Part shown: positions 1 to 8,809 of the stretch, piece after piece | Numbering within the stretch: position 1 is the stretch's first letter | Layout of the letters: the number at the start of each line of letters is the position of its first letter | NCBI GenBank assembly: GCA_035717485.1 | Contig: DASTIQ010000217.1 | Span: forward strand, 1 to 42,421 | DNA: 42,421 bases | Source of the DNA: Thermoanaerobaculia bacterium | Lineage (GTDB): Bacteria > Acidobacteriota > Thermoanaerobaculia > UBA5066 > DATFVB01 | Reading direction: 5' to 3' | The notes under the pieces: model-generated | Database searches by the model: none | The model's input: the letters and a program-made list of their open reading frames with translations, nothing else | Told to the model about the DNA's origin: nothing | Made by a program: the position numbers and the translations under genes

Positions 1-18
1 GACCCGCCGCGCCCTCGA

Positions 19-34
19 CGTACGCCCCGGTACG
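19..34 (+). repeat. 16-bp dispersed repeat, copy 1
   Basis: The sequence CGTACGCCCCGGTACG occurs here and, in exact reverse complement, at 14701-14716 downstream of ccmB. Both copies are intergenic. The unit is nearly palindromic and rich in CG, so it may be a REP-like intergenic element, but only two copies are visible in the window. Confidence 0.4.
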
Positions 35-60
35 CCTCGGGACGCGGCGGGCTCGGCTCC

Positions 61-99
61 CATCCCGTCGGGCTCGCACCTCGCCGCGCCTCGTCGTCG
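61..99 (+). repeat. 39-bp intergenic repeat, copy 1 (upstream of lpdA)
   Basis: This 39-base stretch matches 1622-1660 at 35 of 39 positions. Both start CATCCCG and contain CCTCGCCGCGCCTCG, and both are preceded by a GGTACGCCTC block. The copies flank the lpdA gene in direct orientation. They do not form part of any convincing coding region and look like an intergenic repeat family. Confidence 0.5.
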
Positions 100-132
100 G
101 TGTCCCCGAGCTCGCTCCCGCCATGAGCCATG

Positions 133-152
133 TAGAATCGCGCCCGCGGAGG
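133..152 (+). promoter_or_regulatory. lpdA -10 hexamer and Shine-Dalgarno
   Basis: TAGAAT at 133-138 fits a -10 hexamer; transcription would start near 145. GGAGG at 148-152 is then a strong Shine-Dalgarno nine bases before TTG at 162. This arrangement favours the TTG start over the upstream ATG at 123, which has no Shine-Dalgarno and would lie before the predicted transcription start. No good -35 is seen. Confidence 0.45.
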
Positions 153-161
153 AAGATCAAT

Positions 162-1568
162 TTGAGCGCCAACGCATCGTACGATTTCGTCGTCATCGGC
201 TCGGGACCGGGCGGTTACGTCGCCGCGATCCGGGCTTCGCAGCTCGGATTGAGGACCGCCATCGTCGAAAAGGACCCGGTGCTCGGGGGAGTCTGCACGC
301 TCCGCGGCTGCATTCCGACGAAAGCGCTCCTCCACGCCGCCGACGTTCTCGAGGAAGCCCGCCACGGCGGCGACATCGGCGTCGTGGCGAAGGAGATCCG
401 ATTCGAGCTCTCGGCGGCGATGAAGCACAAGGCGAAAGTCGTGCGGCAGAGCAGCAACGGAATCGGCTTCCTCATGAAGAAGAACAAGATCGACGTCCTC
501 ACGGGGTTCGGATCCCTTCTCGACGCGCACACGGTTTCGGTGAAGGGGGAGTCGGGGGAAACGCGGCTCGGGGCGAAATTCGTGGTCATCGCGACGGGGT
601 CGAAGCCGCGGGCGCTCCCGATCATCCCGACGGACCACCAGACCGTGCTCGATTCGGACTCGATTCTCGAGCTGACCGAAGTTCCGAAGTCGCTCGTCGT
701 GATCGGCTCGGGCGCGGTGGGCGTCGAATTCGCGTCGATGTTCTCGCGATTCGGGGCGAAGACGACGATCATCGAGATGCTCCCCCGCCTGGTCCCGATC
801 GAGGACGAGGAGATCTCCCGGGAGCTCGCCTCGGCGTTTCGGAAGCAGGGGATCGCCTCCTTCGTGGACACGAAGGTCGAAAAGGTGGAAAAGGCCGCCG
901 CGGGCGTGGAGGTGATCGCCCGGACGTCGGCGGGAAAGACCGAGACGATCAAGGCCGAAAAACTCCTCGTCGCCGTCGGGCGCCAGCCGCTCTCGCAGAA
1001 CCTCGGTCTCGAAGCGCTCGGCATCGCGACCGAGCGCGGGTACGTCAGGATCGACGATCGTTGCCGCACGTCGGTGCCGAACGTGTTCGCGATCGGCGAC
1101 GTCGTCCCGACGCCGTGGCTCGCGCACGTCGCATCGGCCGAGGGCGTGGTCGCCGCGGAGACAGCCGCCGGCGCGCCGACGTTTCCCCTCAACTACGACC
1201 AGATTCCGGGATGCACCTACTGCCATCCCGAGATCGGGTCGATCGGACTCACGGAGGCGAAGGCGCGGGAACGGGGGCACGACGTCGTCGTCGGGAAGTT
1301 CCCCTTCACGGCGAGCGGAAAGGCCCGCTGCCTCGACGACACGCAGGGCTTCGTGAAGATCGTGAGCGACCGGAAATACGGGGAGGTGCTGGGCGTCCAC
1401 ATCATCGGTCCGACGGCGACCGAGCTCGTCGCGGAGGCGGGAGCCGCGATGAAGCTCGAAGCGACCGCGGAAGACCTCGTCCGGACGATCCATGCGCATC
1501 CCACGCTGTCGGAGGCGGTGCACGAGGCCGCGGAAGCGATCGCCGACGGCCACTCGATCCACATTTAG
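162..1568 (+). CDS. lpdA: dihydrolipoyl dehydrogenase (E3)
   Basis: FAD-dependent flavoprotein that re-oxidises the lipoyl groups of 2-oxoacid dehydrogenase complexes or the glycine cleavage system, reducing NAD+. Near the N-terminus is the FAD-binding GSGPGG motif, followed by the redox-active disulfide CTLRGC (residues 45 and 50 from the TTG start), a second dinucleotide fold IGSGAVGVE, the FAD-binding ATGD-equivalent FAIGDV, and a C-terminal dimerisation domain with the catalytic HAHPTLSE segment. Length (468 aa) is normal for the family. TTG 162 is chosen because GGAGG lies nine bases upstream and the protein then begins just before the Rossmann fold; ATG 123 would add 13 residues. No E1/E2 genes lie alongside, so the gene may serve more than one complex. 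Confidence 0.93.
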   Translation: MSANASYDFVVIGSGPGGYVAAIRASQLGLRTAIVEKDPVLGGVCTLRGCIPTKALLHAADVLEEARHGGDIGVVAKEIRFELSAAMKHKAKVVRQSSNGIGFLMKKNKIDVLTGFGSLLDAHTVSVKGESGETRLGAKFVVIATGSKPRALPIIPTDHQTVLDSDSILELTEVPKSLVVIGSGAVGVEFASMFSRFGAKTTIIEMLPRLVPIEDEEISRELASAFRKQGIASFVDTKVEKVEKAAAGVEVIARTSAGKTETIKAEKLLVAVGRQPLSQNLGLEALGIATERGYVRIDDRCRTSVPNVFAIGDVVPTPWLAHVASAEGVVAAETAAGAPTFPLNYDQIPGCTYCHPEIGSIGLTEAKARERGHDVVVGKFPFTASGKARCLDDTQGFVKIVSDRKYGEVLGVHIIGPTATELVAEAGAAMKLEATAEDLVRTIHAHPTLSEAVHEAAEAIADGHSIHI

Positions 1569-1621
1569 GGGCGGGCTCGACGTCCGTTTTTCGGTACGCC
1601 TCACCGCCGGCCGGCAACCCG

Positions 1622-1660
1622 CATCCCGCCGGGCTCGTGCCTCGCCGCGCCTCGACGTCG
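1622..1660 (+). repeat. 39-bp intergenic repeat, copy 2 (downstream of lpdA)
   Basis: Direct repeat of 61-99 with four substitutions. It lies between the lpdA stop and the adaptor gene. A weaker relative of its first 25 bases (three mismatches) occurs at 12473-12497, upstream of ccmC. Confidence 0.5.
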
Positions 1661-1702
1661 ATTCGACGGAGTGACGGGTGAGGAAGTCGCGTCGCTTTCA
1701 CG

Positions 1703-1708
1703 TAAAAT
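1703..1708 (+). promoter_or_regulatory. -10 hexamer of export operon
   Basis: TAAAAT stands out in GC-rich sequence 25 bases before the adaptor start codon. No convincing -35 is visible. The predicted leader would be about 20 bases and contains the GGGGGTGA ribosome-binding region. Confidence 0.4.
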
Positions 1709-1733
1709 GCTCTGTTCGGGGGTGATTGATCCG

Positions 1734-2888
1734 ATGTCCCTAGACCGACCCGCTCCCGCCGACCTGTCGGCTCTGCGCATCCATCGCGACCGCGAGCCGA
1801 GGAAGCCCGTCGGGATGCTGATCTTCTTCGCGATCCTGGCCGTCGCGATCGGCGCGGGGATCTACGTGGTCGCGAGCGGCGTCTTCACGGTGCGAACCGT
1901 GGAAACCGTCTCCGCCGCGGTCGTCACCGAGGGGCAGGCGGAAACGATTCTTTCGGCGACCGGGTACGTCGAGGCGGACACGAAAGCCGATCTCTCTCCG
2001 AAGATCACGTCGAAGGTCACCGCCCTCTACGTCACCGAGGGCGACACGGTGAAGAAGGGCCAGGTCCTCGCCCGCCTCGATCGGACCGACCTCGACGCGC
2101 AGCTCGCCGACGCGAAGGCGTCGTGGGTCAACGCCCAGGCGGAATTGAAGCGCCAGAAGGCGCTGCTCTCGGAGGGCCTGACGCCCCAGTCCGCCGTGGA
2201 CTCCGCGATCGCCGCCGAGGCTTCCGCGCGGGCGAAGGTGCACTACGTCGAAGCGCAGCAGGACTACGCCGAGATCCGCGCTCCCTTCGCCGGCCGGGTG
2301 ATCGCCAAACGCGCGCACGTCGGCGAGGCCGTCTCCCCGTACGGAGCGCCGGGACAGGGCTCGTCGAACGGCGGCGCGATCGTCACGCTCGTCGATTTCT
2401 CGACGCTGTACGTCGGCGCCGACGTCAACGAGTCGAACCTGGGCCGGTTGCAGCCGAACCAGCCGGCGGAGATCGTCCTCGACGCCTATCCGGACCACAC
2501 CTACCACGGCCACCTGCTCCAGGTGATTCCGACGGCCGACCGTTCGAAGGGGACCGTCAAGGTGAAAGTCGCCTTCGAAGATCCGGATGCGAAGATCCTC
2601 CCGGAGATGTCGGCGCGCGTGAACTTCACGGCGAAGAAGACGACCGGAACGGCCGCGGCGAAGACGCGCGTCACGATCCCGAAGAGCGCGCTCGCAAACG
2701 TCGACGGGCGCAGCGGCGTGTATCTCGTCGCGGGAGGCCGAGCGCTCTTCCGGGAGATCGAGCCCGGCGCGGAGAATTCGGGGCAGCTCGAGGTCCGCTC
2801 GGGACTCCAGGGAGGAGAACGGCTCGTCGCGGAGCCGGCGAAGTCGGGCGTCCGGAACGGGGAGAAGGTCAAGGTCAAAGGAGACTGA
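1734..2888 (+). CDS. HlyD/MacA-type periplasmic adaptor subunit
   Basis: Membrane-fusion protein that links an inner-membrane ABC exporter to periplasmic or outer-membrane partners. It has a cytoplasmic N-terminus, one transmembrane segment (about residues 26-46), a lipoyl-like half domain with [20 protein letters not shown], a helical hairpin rich in Ala/Gln/Glu, the second lipoyl half ([19 protein letters not shown]), then beta-barrel and membrane-proximal domains. ATG 1734 is chosen because a G-rich Shine-Dalgarno lies about nine bases upstream; a GTG at 1671 would add 21 residues that lie before the predicted promoter. It is the first gene of a four-gene operon, one base from the ATPase gene. 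Substrate unknown. Confidence 0.88.
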   Translation: MSLDRPAPADLSALRIHRDREPRKPVGMLIFFAILAVAIGAGIYVVASGVFTVRTVETVSAAVVTEGQAETILSATGYVEADTKADLSPKITSKVTALYVTEGDTVKKGQVLARLDRTDLDAQLADAKASWVNAQAELKRQKALLSEGLTPQSAVDSAIAAEASARAKVHYVEAQQDYAEIRAPFAGRVIAKRAHVGEAVSPYGAPGQGSSNGGAIVTLVDFSTLYVGADVNESNLGRLQPNQPAEIVLDAYPDHTYHGHLLQVIPTADRSKGTVKVKVAFEDPDAKILPEMSARVNFTAKKTTGTAAAKTRVTIPKSALANVDGRSGVYLVAGGRALFREIEPGAENSGQLEVRSGLQGGERLVAEPAKSGVRNGEKVKVKGD

Positions 2889-2889
2889 G

Positions 2890-3606
2890 ATGGCGTCGCT
2901 GATTTCGATCGAGCACCTGACCAAGATCTACCGCCGCGGCGCGGAGGAGATCACCGTCCTCCAGGACCTCGTCCTCGAGGTGCCGGAAGGGGAATACGTC
3001 GCACTGATGGGACCGTCGGGCTCGGGCAAGACGACGCTCCTGAACCTCATCGCGGGAATCGATTCCCCCACGCGCGGCCGCGTGATCGTCGCCGGGACCG
3101 ACATCGGACGGCTGTCGCAGACCGAGCTCGCGCGCTGGCGCGCCGAGACCGTCGGGTTCATCTTCCAGCTCTACAACCTGATCCCCGTCCTGACGGCGTT
3201 CGAGAACGTCGAGCTGCCGCTGCTGCTGACGCACCTCTCGAAGAAGCAGCGTCGCGAGCACGTCGAGACGGCGCTCTCGATCGTCGGACTCGCCGACCGG
3301 ATGAAACACTACCCGCGGCAGCTCTCCGGCGGACAGGAGCAGCGCGTGGCGATCGCGAGGGCGATCGTCACCGATCCGAAGCTCCTCGTGGCGGACGAGC
3401 CGACCGGCGATCTCGACGCGAAATCGGGCGAGGACGTGCTGACGCTCATGAACCGGCTCAACAAGGAGTTCGGAAAGACGATCGTGATGGTCACGCACGA
3501 CCCGAAGGCGGCGGCGCACGCGCACCGCCTCGTGCATCTGGAGAAGGGCGTGCTCGTCGAGCAGCAGTCCGGCGAGAGCGCCGGACGCGCCCGGACGGCC
3601 CCGTGA
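2890..3606 (+). CDS. ABC transporter ATP-binding protein, MacB/LolD type
   Basis: Cytoplasmic ATPase driving the exporter formed with the next two genes. Walker A is GPSGSGKTT, the Q-loop follows in [18 protein letters not shown], the signature is [14 protein letters not shown], Walker B is [12 protein letters not shown], and the switch histidine is in MVTHD. The [19 protein letters not shown] segment is typical of the MacB/LolD subgroup. The signature reads GGQEQ where GGQQQ is usual, a mild variation. The stop overlaps the start of the first permease (GTGA), implying translational coupling. 238 residues is normal for a stand-alone ATPase of this group. Confidence 0.93.
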   Translation: MASLISIEHLTKIYRRGAEEITVLQDLVLEVPEGEYVALMGPSGSGKTTLLNLIAGIDSPTRGRVIVAGTDIGRLSQTELARWRAETVGFIFQLYNLIPVLTAFENVELPLLLTHLSKKQRREHVETALSIVGLADRMKHYPRQLSGGQEQRVAIARAIVTDPKLLVADEPTGDLDAKSGEDVLTLMNRLNKEFGKTIVMVTHDPKAAAHAHRLVHLEKGVLVEQQSGESAGRARTAP

Positions 3607-4754
3607 AGTTCTTCCGCCTCGTCTGGAAGAACGTCTTCCGGAAGAAGACCCGCACGTTCCTGACGATGGGATCGATCGTCCTCGTTCTCGTGCTCATCGT
3701 CATCCTCGCGTCGCTGCTCAAGGCTCTGGAATACGACCAGAACGCCGGCGGAAACCGCATCGTCGTGCAGCACGCCACGGGGCTCGCGAACTTCATGCCG
3801 CTCGGCTACCGTCAGCGCATCGAACAGATTCCGGGCGTCGTCGCGGTCGCTCCCGAAGTCTGGTTCGGCGGGATCTGGAAAGACGACAAGCCCGAGAACT
3901 TCTTCGGGCAGCTCTCGACCGACCCCATGGTCTGGCCGAAGATTTTCGACGACTACGCGATCCCCGCCGACCAGGTGAAGACGTGGCAGAACGAGCGCGA
4001 CGCCTTCATCGCGGGACAGGAGCTCGTGAACCGGTATCACTGGAAACTCGGCGACCGGATCCAGATCCGCGGCACGTACATCTCGCTGACGCTCGACCTC
4101 GTGCTCCGGGGCGTCTATCGCTCCAAGGACGAGGCGAACATCTTCTTCCACAACGAGTACCTCGAGAACTCGTGGATCGGCACGCGCGGACAAACCGGGA
4201 TCTTCTACCTGAAGGCGTCCTCCCCCTCGGAAGTGCAGCCGGTGACCGAGGCGATCAACCGGATGTTCGAGAACTCGTCGGCGCCCACGAAGGCGATGTC
4301 GGAGCAGCAGTTCCAGCTGCAGTTCGTCGAGATGCTCGGGAACGTCAAGCTGATCATCCGCCTGATTTCGCTCGCCGTGCTCTTCGTGATCGTTCTCATC
4401 GTCGCCAACACGATGGCGATGTCCGCGCGCGAGCGGGTCACGGAGATCGCGGTCCTGCGGGCGCTCGGCTTCCTGCGCCGCCAGGTTCTCTCCATCGTGC
4501 TCCTCGAGGCTGTCGTGCTCGCGCTCCTGGGCGGGGTCGTCGGCGTGCTCCTGTCGCTTCCGATGGTGCACGGAATCGTCGAAGGGCTGAAGCACTCCCC
4601 GGCCGCGACGTTCACGTACAACTTCAAGGTGACCGGCGCGACCCTGCTGATGGCGTTCCTCGCGTCGGTGACGATCGGGGTCCTCTCCGGGATCGTTCCC
4701 GCGATCCGTTCCTCCCGGGTGAAGATCGTCGACGGCCTCCGGCAGGTGGTCTGA
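3603..4754 (+). CDS. ABC transporter permease, FtsX/MacB family (1)
   Basis: Inner-membrane permease of the MacB/LolC/FtsX superfamily. One transmembrane helix near the N-terminus (about residues 20-40) is followed by a periplasmic core domain of roughly 200 residues and three C-terminal helices (about 265-375) forming the FtsX-like domain, with the conserved [21 protein letters not shown] coupling segment between the first two. The GTG start overlaps the ATPase stop by four bases. It is followed three bases after its stop by a second, different FtsX-type permease, so the transporter probably works as a heterodimer like LolCE rather than a MacB homodimer. Confidence 0.9.
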   Translation: MKFFRLVWKNVFRKKTRTFLTMGSIVLVLVLIVILASLLKALEYDQNAGGNRIVVQHATGLANFMPLGYRQRIEQIPGVVAVAPEVWFGGIWKDDKPENFFGQLSTDPMVWPKIFDDYAIPADQVKTWQNERDAFIAGQELVNRYHWKLGDRIQIRGTYISLTLDLVLRGVYRSKDEANIFFHNEYLENSWIGTRGQTGIFYLKASSPSEVQPVTEAINRMFENSSAPTKAMSEQQFQLQFVEMLGNVKLIIRLISLAVLFVIVLIVANTMAMSARERVTEIAVLRALGFLRRQVLSIVLLEAVVLALLGGVVGVLLSLPMVHGIVEGLKHSPAATFTYNFKVTGATLLMAFLASVTIGVLSGIVPAIRSSRVKIVDGLRQVV

Positions 4755-4756
4755 AC

Positions 4757-5932
4757 GTGGCGATCCCGCTCAAGTACAACGTCCGGAACCTCTCGGTCCG
4801 GAAGGTTTCGACCGGGATGACCGTGTTCGTCATCGCGCTCGTCGTGATGGTGTTCCTGCTGGTCATGTCGCTCGCGGAGGGGATCAAGAAGACGCTGACG
4901 AAGAACGTCTCGGATCGGAACGTGATCGTCATGCGGACCGGCGCGCAGTCGGAGCTGCAGTCGTTCGTCCAGCCGGATCAGTTCGAGACGCTCCGCACGC
5001 TTCCCGGAATCGAGCGGAACGCGCGCGGCGAGTCGATGGCCTCTCCGGAGCTCGTGGTCCTGATCAACGTCCCGAAGCGCGATGGAAAGAAGACGAACGT
5101 CCAGGTGCGCGGGGTCCTCCCCGCCGCGCTCGAGGTCCGCCCCGCGATCCGGGTCGTCGAGGGGAGGATGTTCGGGGCGGGAACCGCCGAGGCGATCGTT
5201 CCGAAGAGCGTCCGCGACCGTTTCGAGAACGCACAGATCGGCGGGACCCTCGTCGCGGGCTCCGAGCGCTGGACGGTGGTGGGGATCTTCGACGCCGCGA
5301 GCACTCCATACGATTCCGAGATCTGGGTCGATTTGCATAACCTCCAGGGGCAGTCGAAACGCGGTCCCGGCTACTCCTCCGTCACCCTCCGGGCCGCCGA
5401 TTCCGCGGCCCGCGATCGCATCATCGCGAGCGTCAAGGGGGACCAGCGCGTGAAGCTCGAGGGGAAGACCGAGAAGAAATATTACGAGGAGCAGATGTCG
5501 ACGGCCGCGCCGATCAAGATCCTCGCCTATCTCGTCGGGGTCATCATGGCGGTCGGCGCTTCGTTCGGCGCGATGAATACGATGTACGCGCAGGTGTCGG
5601 CGCGCACCCGGGAGATCGGGACGCTGCGAGCGCTCGGGTTCTCGCGGCGGTCCGTGCTCGGATCCTTCGTCGTCGAGTCGCTCGCGCTCGCGGCGATCGG
5701 CGGGGTCGTCGGCACGTTCTTCGCGTGGGCGTTCGTGAAGATCTTCCTGACCGGACCGGTGGGAACGCAGAACTTCCGGACGTTCTCCGACATCCTCTTC
5801 AATTTCACGCTGACGCCGGCGCTTCTCGTCGGCGGGGTCGTGTTCTCGCTCGCGATGGGACTGTTCGGAGGCTTTTTCCCGGCGTTTCGCGCGGCCCGCC
5901 TGAAGATCGTTTCGGCGCTGAGAGAAATCTAG
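4757..5932 (+). CDS. ABC transporter permease, FtsX/MacB family (2)
   Basis: Second permease of the exporter, 391 residues. Topology repeats that of its neighbour: one N-terminal helix (TVFVIALVVMVFLLVMSLAE), a periplasmic domain, then three C-terminal helices with the ARTREIGTLRALGFSRRSV coupling motif. GTG 4757 follows the previous stop after two bases; an open frame extends further upstream inside the first permease but has no membrane-protein character, so the short version is correct. The operon ends here; only 44 bases separate it from the convergent kinase gene. Confidence 0.9.
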   Translation: MAIPLKYNVRNLSVRKVSTGMTVFVIALVVMVFLLVMSLAEGIKKTLTKNVSDRNVIVMRTGAQSELQSFVQPDQFETLRTLPGIERNARGESMASPELVVLINVPKRDGKKTNVQVRGVLPAALEVRPAIRVVEGRMFGAGTAEAIVPKSVRDRFENAQIGGTLVAGSERWTVVGIFDAASTPYDSEIWVDLHNLQGQSKRGPGYSSVTLRAADSAARDRIIASVKGDQRVKLEGKTEKKYYEEQMSTAAPIKILAYLVGVIMAVGASFGAMNTMYAQVSARTREIGTLRALGFSRRSVLGSFVVESLALAAIGGVVGTFFAWAFVKIFLTGPVGTQNFRTFSDILFNFTLTPALLVGGVVFSLAMGLFGGFFPAFRAARLKIVSALREI

Positions 5933-5941
5933 CCCGACGGA

Positions 5942-5955
5942 CTCGCCGCGGCGAG
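5942..5955. terminator. palindrome between convergent genes (weak terminator)
   Basis: CTCGCCGCGGCGAG is a perfect 14-base palindrome in the 44-base gap between the export operon and the kinase gene, which converge here. It could form a short hairpin for either strand. There is no T-run on either side, so intrinsic termination is uncertain. Confidence 0.3.
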
Positions 5956-5976
5956 CCGAAACGATTCGCGCGCCCG

Positions 5977-8688
5977 CTATCCCTTCCGCCCGGTCAGCAG
6001 CTCCCACAGCGTCGGGCCGCGCAAAGGTCTTAGCGCGACGATGTCGCTGTTGTCCTTCACGCGCACGACGAGCAGCCTCTTGCCGGACGGATCGATCGCC
6101 GAACCGTACAGCCGCCACGTCTCCGGGAAATCCGTCAGCCGAACGGGGGACGAGCCGTCGACCGGAACCCGGAAGACGTTCTGTCGAACCGGCGGTCCCT
6201 TCTCCCTCATCACGGCGACGATCGAGCCCGAATCGGCCGTCCACGTGACGAGGTGCCCGGCCGACGAGATCCGGGTCTCGAACAGACGGCGTCCGTCCGC
6301 GGCGCGCAGGACGTAGACCGGAACTTCTCCGTCGTGCTCCGGTTCCGAGGTCACCGCGACGAGCTTGCCGTCCGGCGAAACGCTGGGGAACTCGTCGTCC
6401 GCGTTGGCGAACACCTCCGCGCGCCCGGACGCGAGGTCCGCCCGCTTCAGGATCGGGTTCCCCCGGGCGTCCGCGCTCTCGAAGAAGAAGGCGCGGCCGT
6501 CCGGCGCGAAGGAAGCCTGCCCGTTGAAGACGTGCGTATCCGTCAGCCGCCGCGGCTGTCCGCCGTCGAGGCTCTGAAGATAGATCTCGTGGTTCCCGGT
6601 CCGGTTGGACGCGTAGACGACGCTTCGCCCGTCGGGCGTCCATCCCGGCCACCCGTAATCCGCTTTGAGCGGCGTGAGCTCCCGGGCGTCGCTCCCGTCG
6701 GCGTTCATCACCCAGATCGAGCGGAACCCCGTTCGTGTGGACGTGAAGGCGATCCGCGTGCCGTCCGGAGACCACATCGGGCGATAGTCCCCTTCGTTGT
6801 CTTCGGTGAGGGACCGGACCGCGCGCGTGTCGGCCGCCGGGTCGCCCGTCAACGGGACGAGGTCGATGTTCGAATTCTCGCGATAGTTCGCCGCCACGCC
6901 GATCGTTCCGGACGCATCGACGGAGAGACCGCGATAGTCGGAGACGCCCGAGGTGAGCGCGCGGACCGCTCCGTGCTCGAGCTTCGAGAGCTCGCCGCCC
7001 CGGCCGTAGATCGGGCTTCCGGTGAGGAGGAGCCCTCCCGAAGCGGGATCGACGGCGAATCCGCTGATCATCATGGGGACCTCGTCGCGCGGATCGTCGG
7101 AGAACTCGAGCTTGCCCGAGGCGGGGTCGAACGTGCCCAGGCGGCTCCGGCTCGTCTGCGCCGAACCGAGAGCGAGGCGAAGCGTCCGCGAATCGGGCAT
7201 CCACGAGAACGCGAGGAGCGAGTCGGGTTCGGGCGCGACCGGCACGCAGCGCGCCTGCTCCCCGTTGTCCCCGGACACGCAGAGGTCGTAGGAAGGGTGC
7301 GCGCCGGGACGATCGCGCACGAATGCGAGCCGCCGCCCGTCGCGCGACGGGTTCGGGCGAAATCCCGCGAGCAGCTTCCGCGGAGAGCCCCCGAGCACGT
7401 CCACCCGGAAGATCGCGTTCTCCCCGGTGCGGTCGACGGCGTCGAAGAAGAGAGAAAGCCCGTCGCCCGAGAACGCCGGGTTCGCCGCGGAGAGACCCGC
7501 CGTGTCGATCGCGAGCGCCGACGAGCCGCGCAGGTCTCGCAGGAGGAGTTTCCGGGGAACGCCTTCCTCGACGTACGCGACGCGCGTTCCGTCGGGGGAA
7601 ATCGCCGGCGAGGACCCGTTCCCCGTCGTCGTCAGGCGCAGCACGCGGACGGGGGGCGGGGCGATCGCGTTGCGCACGACCAGCACGGCCGCGATCGCCG
7701 CCGCCGCCGACACGGCGGCGATGGCCGGCCCGCGCCTCCGGCGAGAGCCCGGGGGGGGATCGATCGCCCGGCGGGCGGAGGAGGAGATCAGGCCGCTGTC
7801 GAAGTCCCGGCGGATCGCCTTCAGCTCGAGGGAAAGATCGCGCATCGACTGGAACCTCTCCTCCGGATCCTTCGAGAGGCAACGCTCGATCGTGCGCGCG
7901 AGATCCCGCGGAACGTGCGGGGCGACGTCGGCGAGCGGGCGCGGCTCGTCGTGGAGCATCGCCGAAAGGACGTCGACCGCCGATTCCCCCTCGAACGGCG
8001 TCCGCCCCGCGAGCGCCTCGTAGAGGACGATCGCGAACGAGAAGATGTCGGAACGGCCGTCCACCGGGCGCCCCCGCGCCTGCTCGGGCGACATGTACGA
8101 AGCGGTTCCGACGACGAAATACTCGCCGTCGAGCGTGCGGGCCATCGACGACCGGCCCGGCTGCGTCACCCGGGCGAGGCCGAAGTCGAGGACCTTCACG
8201 TAGCCGTCCGCCCGAACCATGAGGTTGTCGGGCTTGAGATCCCGGTGGACGATCCCGGCTTCGTGCGCCCGCATCAGCGCTTCGGCCGTCTGCACCGCGA
8301 TGTCGAGCGTCTTCTTGATCGAGAGAGGGCCGCCCGAGAGGATCTCGCGGAGCGACTTTCCCTCCACGAACTCCATCGCGATGAAGGGCACTCTCCGCTC
8401 GCGGGCGCCGCCGGGACCGACCGAGGCCGAGACGATCTGCTCGCCGACTTCATAGACCGTGATGATGTTCGGATGGTTCAGCGCCGACGCGGCCTTCGCT
8501 TCCCGCTCGAAGCGCGCGAGATGGTCGGAATCCTCGACGAGCTCTTCGGGAAGGACCTTCAGCGCGACGGAGCGGTCGAGGCGGGCGTCCGTCGCGCGGT
8601 AAACGCGCCCCATCGCTCCTTCGCCGGCGAGCGCCTCGATTCGGTACGGGCCGACCATGACTCCGGGACGGAGCCGGACGGACGTCAT
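5977..8688 (-). CDS. Ser/Thr protein kinase with C-terminal PD40/TolB-like beta-propeller
   Basis: Membrane-anchored Hanks-type kinase of 903 residues. The cytoplasmic kinase domain (about 14-280) has the glycine loop GEGAMGRVY, catalytic Lys44 in VALKVLP, the HRDLKPDN catalytic loop (Asp150), DFG at 168-170 and SPEQARG in the activation segment. A single transmembrane helix lies near 315-337. The rest is a series of WD40-like PD40 blades, recognised by repeated SPDGTRVAYV, SPDGTRIAFTS, TPDGRSVVYASN and SPDGKLVAVTS strands, placed outside the membrane and likely a sensor or partner-binding propeller. This architecture is very common in Acidobacteriota. A terminator separates it from ccmF, and a TAATAT hexamer nine bases upstream of ATG suggests its own near-leaderless promoter. 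Confidence 0.93.
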   Translation of the reverse strand: MTSVRLRPGVMVGPYRIEALAGEGAMGRVYRATDARLDRSVALKVLPEELVEDSDHLARFEREAKAASALNHPNIITVYEVGEQIVSASVGPGGARERRVPFIAMEFVEGKSLREILSGGPLSIKKTLDIAVQTAEALMRAHEAGIVHRDLKPDNLMVRADGYVKVLDFGLARVTQPGRSSMARTLDGEYFVVGTASYMSPEQARGRPVDGRSDIFSFAIVLYEALAGRTPFEGESAVDVLSAMLHDEPRPLADVAPHVPRDLARTIERCLSKDPEERFQSMRDLSLELKAIRRDFDSGLISSSARRAIDPPPGSRRRRGPAIAAVSAAAAIAAVLVVRNAIAPPPVRVLRLTTTGNGSSPAISPDGTRVAYVEEGVPRKLLLRDLRGSSALAIDTAGLSAANPAFSGDGLSLFFDAVDRTGENAIFRVDVLGGSPRKLLAGFRPNPSRDGRRLAFVRDRPGAHPSYDLCVSGDNGEQARCVPVAPEPDSLLAFSWMPDSRTLRLALGSAQTSRSRLGTFDPASGKLEFSDDPRDEVPMMISGFAVDPASGGLLLTGSPIYGRGGELSKLEHGAVRALTSGVSDYRGLSVDASGTIGVAANYRENSNIDLVPLTGDPAADTRAVRSLTEDNEGDYRPMWSPDGTRIAFTSTRTGFRSIWVMNADGSDARELTPLKADYGWPGWTPDGRSVVYASNRTGNHEIYLQSLDGGQPRRLTDTHVFNGQASFAPDGRAFFFESADARGNPILKRADLASGRAEVFANADDEFPSVSPDGKLVAVTSEPEHDGEVPVYVLRAADGRRLFETRISSAGHLVTWTADSGSIVAVMREKGPPVRQNVFRVPVDGSSPVRLTDFPETWRLYGSAIDPSGKRLLVVRVKDNSDIVALRPLRGPTLWELLTGRKG

Positions 8689-8697
8689 TTGGAGCGG

Positions 8698-8703
8698 ATA
8701 TTA
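8698..8703 (-). promoter_or_regulatory. -10 hexamer of kinase gene, near-leaderless
   Basis: On the minus strand TAATAT ends nine bases before the kinase ATG at 8688, so transcription would start only two or three bases before the start codon. No clear -35. Confidence 0.4.
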
Positions 8704-8752
8704 GCCGTGTTCGGCCCGGCGGGACGCGGGAAGGGGGCGGCGGGGCGCGAAG

Positions 8753-8784
8753 AAAAAGGCCCGATCCGACGACGGACTCGGGCC
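8753..8784 (-). terminator. Rho-independent terminator of the ccm operon
   Basis: Read on the minus strand: a stem with arms GGCCCGA and TCGGGCC (8784-8778 and 8764-8758), extended by an inner TCCG/CGGA pairing, followed at once by TTTTT (8757-8753). It lies 26 bases after the ccmF stop and separates the ccm genes from the downstream kinase gene. Confidence 0.8.
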
Positions 8785-8809
8785 TCGATTCCGGTTTCGG
8801 CGGTCTGGC

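Noticed and set aside
123-161. Longer lpdA start at ATG 123
   Set aside because: No Shine-Dalgarno, and a TAGAAT -10 lies between it and TTG 162, which has GGAGG at good spacing. Not fully excluded.
1671-1733. Longer adaptor start at GTG 1671
   Set aside because: The extra residues lie upstream of the TAAAAT hexamer, and ATG 1734 has a ribosome-binding region and gives a normal N-terminus.
4205-7882. Very long minus-strand open frame of about 1225 codons
   Set aside because: It runs antisense through the permease genes and out of frame through the kinase gene. The translation is Arg/Asp/Pro-rich low complexity typical of shadow frames in GC-rich DNA.
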